Source: CAYYUA01 sp964542585 (GTDB taxonomy: Bacteria; Bacteroidota; Bacteroidia; CAILMK01; CAYYUA01). Taken from it: a DNA stretch of 64,000 nucleotides. Location of the stretch: NCBI GenBank assembly GCA_964542585.1, contig CAZIUI010000006.1, positions 1 through 64,000 of the forward strand, given 5' to 3'. Below the pieces are notes generated by a model. The model searched no databases. It was not told where the DNA came from and worked only from the letters and a program-made list of their open reading frames with translations. Made by a program: the position numbers and the translations under genes. Positions 54,405 through 62,278 of the stretch are shown here, one piece after another; position 1 is the stretch's first letter; each line of letters starts with the position of its first letter.

Positions 54405-55124
54405 TTATCTTGTTCCTTCTTGGTCAATCGCTTCAAGCATTCCCATTGCGGCTATCGGGGCCGTTTCAGCCCTTAAGCGCAATGGACCCAGGGTCACTGG
54501 TTGGTAGCCCAGATCATTCGCAAGGCTTAATTCCTGATTGGTAAAATCGCCCTCTGGTCCAAAAATGAAATCTACACTTTTAGATGGATGGTAAACCTCT
54601 GTTAAATGAGGTTTGTAAGTACTTTGGCATTCGGCAATCAGGCGTTGATCACTATGCTCAATAGTTGTTAAGCATTCCTTAAGCGTCTTGTAAACATAAC
54701 ACTGCGGTAACGTAGCGCGCATACACTGCTTCATCGCGCTTATTAACAAGCGCTTTACACGGTCTTGGTTGACCTTTTTACGCTCTACGTGGTCAAAATA
54801 AACAAGCGATATAGCTTGTACCCCCATTTCCACAGCCTTTTCTAACATCCATTCCAACCGGTTACGATTCTGTAAGGGTGGAATGATTAAATGGCGGTAA
54901 GCCCTGTCAATTTCCTCGGGATGGACGTTCAACACCTTTAACCAACATTGTTTTTTAACAATGCTTTGGATTTTCGTTTCATAAAAATACCCCCTCCCGT
55001 CCGTCAACATCAGAAAATCACCTGTCTTGAAGCGCAGAACTTTTAAAGCATGCGAGGCTTCTTGTTCGTTTAATAAAATTTCCTTTTCATTGCCTTTGAT
55101 GGCGGGTTCATAAAAGATATTCAA
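54405..55124 (-). CDS. rsmE: 16S rRNA (uracil1498-N3)-methyltransferase RsmE
   Basis: The 239-aa protein is a SPOUT methyltransferase with an N-terminal PUA-like domain (residues 1-70). The trefoil-knot motifs are FIFGPEGDFTNQE near 175 and LGPLRLRAETAPIAAM near 210, both standard for RsmE, which methylates U1498. It is divergent from the NhaC-type antiporter gene, with only 23 nt between the starts. Confidence 0.95.
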   Translation of the reverse strand: MNIFYEPAIKGNEKEILLNEQEASHALKVLRFKTGDFLMLTDGRGYFYETKIQSIVKKQCWLKVLNVHPEEIDRAYRHLIIPPLQNRNRLEWMLEKAVEMGVQAISLVYFDHVERKKVNQDRVKRLLISAMKQCMRATLPQCYVYKTLKECLTTIEHSDQRLIAECQSTYKPHLTEVYHPSKSVDFIFGPEGDFTNQELSLANDLGYQPVTLGPLRLRAETAPIAAMGMLEAIDQEGTR

Positions 55125-55147
55125 GGCACTTTCATTTTATCCAAATA

Positions 55148-57097
55148 TTGCGCTTGCTCAATTTAACATTAATCCCTCCCTTTCACCGCTTTTGGTTATT
55201 CGCCCTAATTGGCGCATTTTGCTTGCTCAGCCCCCATTTAAGGGCAGATGAATCAACAAAGCTTCAGGTTAATGCTCCAGCACATCTGGTAGGCAAAGAT
55301 AGCTTATCCGGTACTTTGCAGATAGTTGGTAAATCCATAAATGGAGAAAAAGGTGTTCAATTTATTATTCAAAAGGATACGCTTAAATCCGTATTGACTT
55401 TCAAAAATGGGAAAGCGACATTCAAAATCCCCTTTGCCAATGCTTCAAAAATAGGAATCAGGTTACCTTCAAACAGATTAAAGGCTGACCATGAAGTCCG
55501 CTATTGGCCTGGATGGGTTAGCATTATTCCTCCGCTACTGGCAATCCTTTTGGCATTACTGCTACGAGAGGTCATAACCAGTCTTTTTGTAGGCGTGCTT
55601 ACAGGGTTACTTTTTATAAAAGGTTTTACCTTATCTGGCCTCTTCACGGCTCTTTTCCGATTTGTAGACACCTATCTTATTGACGTTCTGAGCCAAAGCA
55701 GCCACTTATCCATCATCCTGTTTTCTTTACTAATAGGTGGAATGGTTTCATTGATATCCGCAAATGGCGGTATGTTAGGGTTTGTGGCTTATCTAAAAGG
55801 CTGGGCAAGCAACGCCAGGCGCACGCAGTCGGTAACCTGGCTCACGGGCATAGCGATATTTTTCGATGACTATGCCAATACCCTAATCGTGGGAAACACC
55901 ATGCGCCCCTTAAGTGACCGCTTTCGAATTTCCAGAGAAAAGTTAGCGTATTTAGTAGACAGTACAGCAGCACCGATAGCTTCAGTCGCTTTCATCACCA
56001 CCTGGATCGGTGCGCAACTGGATTATATTGAAAATGCTAGTCGTAGTTTGCCTGTTCAGGAAAGCGCTTATGCGATTTTTTTCCAATCTTTAAGTTATGC
56101 TTTCTACCCTGTTTTTGCCCTTGCTTTTATCCTGCTTTTAATCCTTTTTAATCGTGACTTCGGTCCCATGTATAAAGCGGAAGCAAATGCCAGAATAGGA
56201 CATACCACGCCATCACCATCAGAAACCGAAGCCAATGAGCATACAAAAGAGGGGAATGCCCTGGATGCTTTAGGTCCGCTTGCCACTTTAGTTTTAACGG
56301 CTTTCGGCGCTTTGCTTTATACCGGTTATGAGCCTGAAGTCTGGAGTAAAAACGGAGCGGGCTTTTTCGTAAAAATAGCTGAAACTATAGGTCAGGCCAA
56401 TGCTTATGATGCCTTACTATGGGCTTCTACTGTTAGTTTATTGTTAGCCATATTACTAAGTGTTCTAAGAGGCACATTGTCTTTAAGCACAACCATAGAG
56501 CGGATTACAGATGGTTTCAAATCCATGTTGGGGGCGCTTATGATCCTTGTACTAGCTTGGTCCCTGGCAGCTGTAACCGCCAAACTCAATACGGCCGGCT
56601 TTCTAGCACAATTGTTTACCGGTAATATTCCTCCGGTCTTGTATCCCGCCATTGTTTTTATCCTTTCGGCAGTAGTTTCCTTTTCCACGGGTTCTAGCTG
56701 GGGAACCATGGCTATTCTTTATCCATTAGTTTTGCCGGCAACTTACCAGGCTAGTGCTGCTGCTGGTTTAGATCAAGCCGCAATAATGCCACTGTTTTAC
56801 CACGTAGTTTCAGTTGTATTGGCCGGGTCAGTTATGGGTGATCATTGCTCACCTTTATCAGATACCACCATTTTAAGTTCACTTGCCACAAAATGCAACC
56901 ACATTCAACACGTGAGAACGCAGTTACCTTATGCATTGGTTGTGGGATCCATAAGCCTGGTTATCGGTCACTTGCTAACGGCTTTCGGATGGTTACCTTC
57001 ATTGCTGGCTTTTCCATTAGGAATCCTATTGATGGCGCTAATCATCAGGTACCTCTTAGGAAAAAAACTCCCCGAAGCTAGTGGCATAGCCAGTTAA
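55148..57097 (+). CDS. NhaC-type Na+/H+ antiporter with an extra N-terminal exported domain
   Basis: A signal-like stretch (FWLFALIGAFCLLSPHLRA) is followed by about 85 residues of beta-rich sequence, then about 12 hydrophobic segments of the NhaC (PF03553) family with the blocks FFDDYANTLIVG near 240, KLAYLVDSTAAPIASVAF near 265 and GDHCSPLSDTTILSS near 565. The family exchanges Na+ for H+ or imports amino acids. The N-terminal domain, expected outside the membrane, is not usual for NhaC. The start is TTG; no ATG is available before the signal. The family is well supported; the ion and the role of the extra domain are not. Confidence 0.85.
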   Translation: MRLLNLTLIPPFHRFWLFALIGAFCLLSPHLRADESTKLQVNAPAHLVGKDSLSGTLQIVGKSINGEKGVQFIIQKDTLKSVLTFKNGKATFKIPFANASKIGIRLPSNRLKADHEVRYWPGWVSIIPPLLAILLALLLREVITSLFVGVLTGLLFIKGFTLSGLFTALFRFVDTYLIDVLSQSSHLSIILFSLLIGGMVSLISANGGMLGFVAYLKGWASNARRTQSVTWLTGIAIFFDDYANTLIVGNTMRPLSDRFRISREKLAYLVDSTAAPIASVAFITTWIGAQLDYIENASRSLPVQESAYAIFFQSLSYAFYPVFALAFILLLILFNRDFGPMYKAEANARIGHTTPSPSETEANEHTKEGNALDALGPLATLVLTAFGALLYTGYEPEVWSKNGAGFFVKIAETIGQANAYDALLWASTVSLLLAILLSVLRGTLSLSTTIERITDGFKSMLGALMILVLAWSLAAVTAKLNTAGFLAQLFTGNIPPVLYPAIVFILSAVVSFSTGSSWGTMAILYPLVLPATYQASAAAGLDQAAIMPLFYHVVSVVLAGSVMGDHCSPLSDTTILSSLATKCNHIQHVRTQLPYALVVGSISLVIGHLLTAFGWLPSLLAFPLGILLMALIIRYLLGKKLPEASGIAS

Positions 57098-57134
57098 ATT
57101 TGACAATCTGTATATTAACACTATATGGTAAATA

Positions 57135-57193
57135 TTTCTGAATGCCTTTCTGAATGCCTTTCTGAATGCCTTTCTGAATGCCTTTCTGAATGC
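57135..57193 (+). repeat. 12-bp tandem repeat, about 4.9 copies
   Basis: TTTCTGAATGCC repeats four times exactly from 57135, then an 11-nt fifth copy. It sits between the NhaC stop and the GH3 start and is in frame with GH3, coding F-L-N-A per unit; an in-frame TAA at 57129-57131 comes just before it. It is exact enough to vary in copy number by slippage. Confidence 0.95.
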
Positions 57194-57218
57194 TAAAAAC
57201 AAACAAAAAGCATCTACT

Positions 57219-58754
57219 TTGAAGCCCCTAACTGATTTTGCCAATTTAGCTTTTAAGCGTCTACTTAAGGCGCGATTCCGTCATATTGAAGCTTACAAGA
57301 ACAATCCTCATGAGACACAGGAAAGGATTCTTCAATATCTACTAAACAAAGGGGCTAAGACGCAATTCGGAAGGGATAACCAATTCCAAAAAATCAGGGG
57401 TTACGAAGCTTTCCAAAGACAAGTACCCGTTTTTGATTACCCTACATTGAAGCCTTACATCGAGCAAATGCTAGGAGGCAAGACCGATGTCACCTGGCCA
57501 GGCCGGGTTCAATGGTTTGCCATGTCATCCGGGACCACGGGCGGACGTAGCAAGTTTATTCCCATTACAAAAGAGGCCCTTAGCCAATGTCATTACAAAG
57601 CAGGCCAAGATGTTTATGCAGTTTACAATCAGCTAAATCCCAAAGGCCGGGTTTTTACCGGAAAGAACCTGGTTTTGGGAGGTAGCCATCAGGTAAGCCG
57701 CTTGAATAAATATTCCCGCTATGGGGATCTTTCAGCAGTGCTATTGCAAAATTTACCGAAATGGGCTGCCTTAAGGCGTTCCCCTAGTCTTCAAACAGCC
57801 TTAATGGAAGATTGGGAAGCAAAAATTGAACGTATAGCTGAAGAAACCCGCCATCAGAATATCACCTCCATCCTTGGCGTACCCACCTGGACTGTAGTTT
57901 TAATTGAAAAATTATTTGAACTAACCGGTGAAGATAACCTGGCTGCCATTTGGCCGAATTTAGAGCTATACATCCATGGTGGGGTTAATTTTGATCCTTA
58001 TCGAAATTTGTTTCAGCAGTTCATTCGGAAAGCTGATATGCATTACCTTGAAACGTACAATGCTTCCGAGGGCTTTTTTGGGATTCAAGATTCATGGGAT
58101 TCACATGACCTTCTCCTAATGCTGGATTATGGGATATTTTTTGAATTTATACCCCAGCATACTGATCAAGAAGAACCTGAGCCTGTACCGCTTTGGGATG
58201 TAAAAAAGGATCAGCATTATGCTGTTGTCATTTCCACCAATTCAGGCTTGTGGCGTTACATGATAGGAGATACGATCCGTTTTACGAGTAAGAATCCGTA
58301 CCGCTTTCGTTTAACAGGTCGCACTCAGCATTTTATCAATACTTTTGGGGAAGAGGTGATCGTAGAAAATGCCGAACAAGCTTTAGCCATCGCTTGCCAG
58401 CGCACTGGTGCTAAAATGAATGAATTTACCGCCGGACCGATCTACTTTGAACAAGGTCTTAAAGGTGGTCATGAATGGCTAATAGAATTCGAAGAATCCC
58501 CATCTTACTTGCAAGAATTCCGGGATATATTGGACCAGCAGTTACAATCGGAAAATTCCGATTATGCGGCAAAGCGTTATAAATCTATGGCTTTATCGCC
58601 ACCCTTGGTTAAACAGTTCCCGAAAGGGACCTTTTACCAGTGGATGAAAGCCAAAAATAAGCTTGGGGGGCAACATAAAGTACCACGCCTAGCCAATCAC
58701 CGGGATTTTTTGGATGATTTGCAGCAATTCGCCTCACCCCTGGATTCTAGTTAA
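57219..58754 (+). CDS. GH3 auxin-responsive-type acyl-acid-amido synthetase homologue
   Basis: The 511-aa protein has the GH3 family layout: MSSGTTGGRSKFIP near residue 105 (ATP-binding loop), VPTWTVVLIEKLFEL near 224, SEGFFGIQ near 282 and LWRYMIGDTIRFT near 345. Plant GH3 enzymes join amino acids to jasmonate or auxin through an acyl-adenylate; bacterial members are adenylating enzymes of unknown substrate. The start is TTG at 57219, preceded in frame by the 12-bp repeat, so translation could begin earlier from a non-ATG codon. Confidence 0.85.
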   Translation: MKPLTDFANLAFKRLLKARFRHIEAYKNNPHETQERILQYLLNKGAKTQFGRDNQFQKIRGYEAFQRQVPVFDYPTLKPYIEQMLGGKTDVTWPGRVQWFAMSSGTTGGRSKFIPITKEALSQCHYKAGQDVYAVYNQLNPKGRVFTGKNLVLGGSHQVSRLNKYSRYGDLSAVLLQNLPKWAALRRSPSLQTALMEDWEAKIERIAEETRHQNITSILGVPTWTVVLIEKLFELTGEDNLAAIWPNLELYIHGGVNFDPYRNLFQQFIRKADMHYLETYNASEGFFGIQDSWDSHDLLLMLDYGIFFEFIPQHTDQEEPEPVPLWDVKKDQHYAVVISTNSGLWRYMIGDTIRFTSKNPYRFRLTGRTQHFINTFGEEVIVENAEQALAIACQRTGAKMNEFTAGPIYFEQGLKGGHEWLIEFEESPSYLQEFRDILDQQLQSENSDYAAKRYKSMALSPPLVKQFPKGTFYQWMKAKNKLGGQHKVPRLANHRDFLDDLQQFASPLDSS

Positions 58755-59502
58755 ATTAAGCGATCATCTTTCAATACCATCTTAAGCCCTTGGACATCAA
58801 ACCCTCGAGTTATTTACTTATGCGGTATCTTATCACTGAATTGTTAGGTAGTAGGTAATTTTTTATTGAACTTTAAAATTAGCAATATTTGTTAAATAAG
58901 GTGAAGAAAGGTAAAATTGATGATAGCTAACAGGCTTTAGTCACTACCATTAAACCAATTGTTAATTAGAATTTAATTCGTAAGCTCATAACATTTTTGA
59001 AACCCCAATCTGCAAAAATTCAAAAGCTTAAAGGCCTTAGCAATCAGATTTTGATAAGCAAAAATTTTTAAAATATTCATCGATCATTTTGATTCATTGA
59101 AAGTTAAATCTATAAGCTTTAGGTAACTATAAATGAGAATTGATGAAAATGCTTTAAAGTTAGAATCAAAATATAAAGGCAATTAAAAAGCTTTTGAGCT
59201 AGCAATGAAAACGATTTATATTTATAAAGCTCCCTTTTAAAAATAGCATATAAAAAGCAGGATTTTTATTCTTTTATCAAGGTATTTCCAAATCAGTAAG
59301 CGTTTTTGATGAAAATATTATCAATTGTTTCATCGTCTTAAATTATTAAAAACTTTCAATTTGTAAAGTATTTATTTGTTCAAAAGTGCAATTTGTGGAT
59401 ATTTGCGAGTGAGAGAAGCATATTAAAACACGAATTAATTGTTAGCATCGCTTAAAAATACCTTCCTTAGAGGTAGGTACCAACCAAAAAAAAACCGTTC
59501 CT
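58755..59502. other. AT-rich intergenic region, 748 nt
   Basis: The largest gap in the window. It is very rich in A and T, with many short A and T runs. One DnaA-box-like TGTGGATAT lies at 59394-59402 (eight of nine bases compared with TGTGGATAA). No tRNA, ORF, repeat array or clear terminator was seen. It should hold the promoter of the barrel/SPOR gene. Confidence 0.6.
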
Positions 59503-60996
59503 ATGGTTAACTTTAAACACCTGTTTGCGGGTCTTTTTGCCCTTCTGCTTACGCACACACTTGTCGCCCAGGATGATTACAAACACTGGGCTATTGAGAT
59601 CGGAGGAGGTACCACCGTTCCGAATATGGACATAGAAGGACAAGCTCAGTACTTGGGAAAAGGAGGTGTACGTTACAACATTTCTAAGCTTTTTGGCTTA
59701 AAGGCGAATTACTCCATGGGCCTTTTAAAGTTTGATGGTACTGAAGGTACAGTAGAAAATGAATTTTTTACGTATGGAATTCGTGGTACGCTCAATTTTG
59801 GTGAGGTGGTAAAACTTACCAGCGACCGGTTCAATTTAATGCTCAATGCAGGAATTGGAGCTATCAATACAGAAATAGCCTATCCTTTTAGCGCTGTTCC
59901 CCCAAGTGGTAAAGAGGAATACCTCAAATATCAGGGGTACCTTCAAGGGGATGACTATTCTTCGCAGGATTTTTACACCAACATTGGCGGTAGAGTCCAG
60001 ATTAAGATAAACCCAAGTTTTGGTATTAATTTAGGTGCAAACTATTATACCTCAAATACTGATCTGTTAGATGGACGGTCACCAGGTGGGGAAGCCGTAA
60101 ATCAATATAATGATGGCTATTTCACTGCTACGGCAGGAATCGCTGTTTATCTCGGCAGCGGAAAGGACCATGCAGACTGGACGCCTGCACAAGCCAGCCC
60201 TGAAATGGAAAATAAAACGGATTCTAACCAAAAGTCTATTGAACAACTGCGTAAAAAGATCAAGGATTCTGATGAAGATGGTGTTATCGATGCCGTTGAT
60301 GAGGATAATTCCACCAAAGAAGGTGTAAGGGTCAATGCTAAGGGAAAAGCCATGGATACTGATTACGATGGTATTCCCGATTTTAAAGATGATTGCCCTG
60401 TTCAAAAAGGACCAGACTCGACCAATGGTTGCCCACAGCAATTAACGGATTCGGTGATAAAGCAAATGAAAAAAGAAGTTCGCAAGGCAGCCGAGCGGTC
60501 AGCTAGAAGTGGTACTGACACTGGAGCTAGACCAAGAAAAGGAACTGACAGAAAAGGAGCAGATGATCAAAGAAAGGCCAGGCAAGATCAAGCGGATAAG
60601 GCAGATCGTGACCAGCGTAGAAGGCGCGATGATGATGAAGGAACTGATCGAAGGGCCAGAGGGGATCGACAAGGTGACGATGAGGACCGTCAACAAACAG
60701 ACTCTGAGGTGAAGGCTAGCGCTTCAGATTATGCCGTAGTTACAGTCACCAGCAAACCTGCCAATGAAATCAGTACCTATTACATCATTGGGGGTTCATT
60801 TAGTGTTAAGACCAATGCCATTGATTTTAATGACTTCTTGCAGTCAGAAGATTTTGATTCCAAAATCCTTTATGTGAAAGAGAAAGGTTTATACCGGGTT
60901 GCTTACGAGGCCTTTGATAGCCAGAAAGCAGCCACAGACCGTCTAACTGAAATTAGAAAGCAATTCAATGATAAGGCTTGGATCTTAGGCAATTAG
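59503..60996 (+). CDS. Outer-membrane barrel / TSP3 / SPOR-like protein
   Basis: After a signal peptide (LFAGLFALLLTHTLVAQ) comes an eight-strand-type outer-membrane barrel of about 220 residues (IEIGGGTTVPNMD, GIRGTLNFGE, IGGRVQIKINPSFG). A thrombospondin type-3 calcium-like segment follows (DSDEDGVIDAVDEDN, DTDYDGIPDFKDDCP) near residues 258-310. Then a charged stretch of Arg, Asp and Gln (about 335-400), and finally a SPOR-like domain (YYIIGGSFSVKTNA, SKILYVKEKGLYRVAYE) that would bind peptidoglycan. It replaces the OmpA C-terminal domain usual in such proteins. A good terminator follows. Confidence 0.82.
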   Translation: MVNFKHLFAGLFALLLTHTLVAQDDYKHWAIEIGGGTTVPNMDIEGQAQYLGKGGVRYNISKLFGLKANYSMGLLKFDGTEGTVENEFFTYGIRGTLNFGEVVKLTSDRFNLMLNAGIGAINTEIAYPFSAVPPSGKEEYLKYQGYLQGDDYSSQDFYTNIGGRVQIKINPSFGINLGANYYTSNTDLLDGRSPGGEAVNQYNDGYFTATAGIAVYLGSGKDHADWTPAQASPEMENKTDSNQKSIEQLRKKIKDSDEDGVIDAVDEDNSTKEGVRVNAKGKAMDTDYDGIPDFKDDCPVQKGPDSTNGCPQQLTDSVIKQMKKEVRKAAERSARSGTDTGARPRKGTDRKGADDQRKARQDQADKADRDQRRRRDDDEGTDRRARGDRQGDDEDRQQTDSEVKASASDYAVVTVTSKPANEISTYYIIGGSFSVKTNAIDFNDFLQSEDFDSKILYVKEKGLYRVAYEAFDSQKAATDRLTEIRKQFNDKAWILGN

Positions 60997-61017
60997 TTGA
61001 AACACCTAATTAAGCCA

Positions 61018-61054
61018 TAAAAAAAGCCCGTGTAGATTTATACGGGCTTTTTTT
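61018..61054. terminator. Terminator after the barrel/SPOR gene
   Basis: AAAAAGCCCGT (61021-61031) pairs with ACGGGCTTTTT (61042-61052), loop 10 nt, followed by T. The A run on the 5' side lets it act in both directions, including for the uspA gene on the other strand. Confidence 0.93.
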
Positions 61055-61093
61055 ATGCCTGCAAAATAAATTAAGTTAATTGCCGAATTCTAC

Positions 61094-61927
61094 TTATTTA
61101 AGGCTAACGCTTAGCACTGGGAAATCCCCGTTAGCTACAATACTCTCGGTAATACTTCCGGTAAAGAGACGGGTCCATCCAGAGCGCCCGTGAGTTGCAA
61201 TCGCTAACACATCGGCTTCCTCGGCTTCTTTCATATACTCTACAATTCCTTCATCTTCCGTATAATGATTAAATATCTCGTAGTCGTCAATTAGCTGAGG
61301 GGAGGATTCCTGATACTTTTTAAGCTTTGCTTTTGACTTTACGGATGTCTCAAAGTTTACAGGCGTATTGATGTAAACCAGGTTGACTTTGGCGGAGACA
61401 GCCTCAGTAAAATCCTTTATATGTTGAAAACTGTGGGGCTTATCCTCCTCAAAATCTGATGCAAAAGCAATTCGGTTAATCGTTACATTATCAATTGGTT
61501 TTTTTATCACCAGCACGGGGCATGGGGAATGTCTCAGCATACGCTGAGCATTGGAGCCCAATAAGGTAGATTTTAAACCGCTCGTTCCGTGAGAACCAAT
61601 AACAGCAAGGTCATACCCATGTTCCTTGATATCTTTGGGGATATCGATCAATCCCTCGTTAAAAGCAAGCCGATAATGGGCTGTAACACCCGCATCCCTA
61701 ACATTCTGCACTTCATGCTTTAGATTTGCTTCAGCGTCTTCAATAGCTTTTTTTAGCTCAGGATACATGAGTCGGTCAGAATTACTCATGTTTTCCCAAT
61801 CCACAGCTACCAGCATGGTGTGTTCGAAGTGAACTTCAGCCCCACTCTTTTGAGCAAGGGCTATAGCGTAATCCCTAGCCGCATTTGAGTATTCTGAAAA
61901 ATCCGTTGGAAGCAAGATTTTCTCCAT
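61094..61927 (-). CDS. Universal stress protein, tandem UspA domains
   Basis: The 277-aa protein has two UspA folds. The first has the nucleotide-binding loop GSHGTSGLKSTLLGSNAQRML near residue 112 (G-x2-G-x9-G-S pattern). The second has ATHGRSGWTRLFTGSIT near 245. It probably binds ATP and dimerises within one chain under stress. Cytosolic and monocistronic, with a TAATTTTG element 30 nt upstream. Confidence 0.9.
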   Translation of the reverse strand: MEKILLPTDFSEYSNAARDYAIALAQKSGAEVHFEHTMLVAVDWENMSNSDRLMYPELKKAIEDAEANLKHEVQNVRDAGVTAHYRLAFNEGLIDIPKDIKEHGYDLAVIGSHGTSGLKSTLLGSNAQRMLRHSPCPVLVIKKPIDNVTINRIAFASDFEEDKPHSFQHIKDFTEAVSAKVNLVYINTPVNFETSVKSKAKLKKYQESSPQLIDDYEIFNHYTEDEGIVEYMKEAEEADVLAIATHGRSGWTRLFTGSITESIVANGDFPVLSVSLK

Positions 61928-61956
61928 AAGAAATTGATTTATGAGCGTTGAAGCCT

Positions 61957-61964
61957 CAAAATTA
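61957..61964 (-). promoter_or_regulatory. Candidate -7 element for the universal stress gene
   Basis: The minus strand reads TAATTTTG, 30 nt before the start codon. Confidence 0.45.
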
Positions 61965-61979
61965 GCGTTTTTACACTAA

Positions 61980-62210
61980 TTAAAGGGCCCGAAAGACCCA
62001 GCGAACGAGCCATAGTACGGCACTTAAAATCAAGCTTACCAAAATCATGGTAGTAATCGGAAAATAAAAACGCCAATTATCATTTACAATCTTAATGTCG
62101 CCCGGTAAATTTCCAAACCAACTAAGCTTACCACCAAAAAGCCAAATAAAGGCACCACAAATAGTTAAAACTACGCCTGTAAACATCAGGATCTTACCGA
62201 CATTTTCCAT
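61980..62210 (-). CDS. DUF2905-type small membrane protein
   Basis: The 76-aa protein has two transmembrane helices joined by GGKLSWFGNLPGDIKIVNDNW, the block typical of DUF2905. The family has no known function. It is 52 nt upstream of the universal stress gene on the same strand; a shared transcript is possible. Confidence 0.78.
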   Translation of the reverse strand: MENVGKILMFTGVVLTICGAFIWLFGGKLSWFGNLPGDIKIVNDNWRFYFPITTMILVSLILSAVLWLVRWVFRAL

Positions 62211-62278
62211 TTGACTAATTTTTTAACTGCAGGGAATTGGTATATCTTCAAAAAAAGAGAGCCTTCCTTTAATTGAAG

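Noticed and set aside
57135..57193. Possible CRISPR array
   Set aside because: The copies touch each other with no spacers, and the unit is 12 bp.
57056..57244. Minus-strand ORF with four K-A-F-R repeats
   Set aside because: It is only the antisense reading of the 12-bp tandem repeat; it has no promoter or ribosome site and runs through the NhaC end.
60499..60712. Overlapping ORFs on both strands in the Arg/Asp-rich region
   Set aside because: Low-complexity coding sequence opens all frames; the real frame joins TSP3 and SPOR-like parts.
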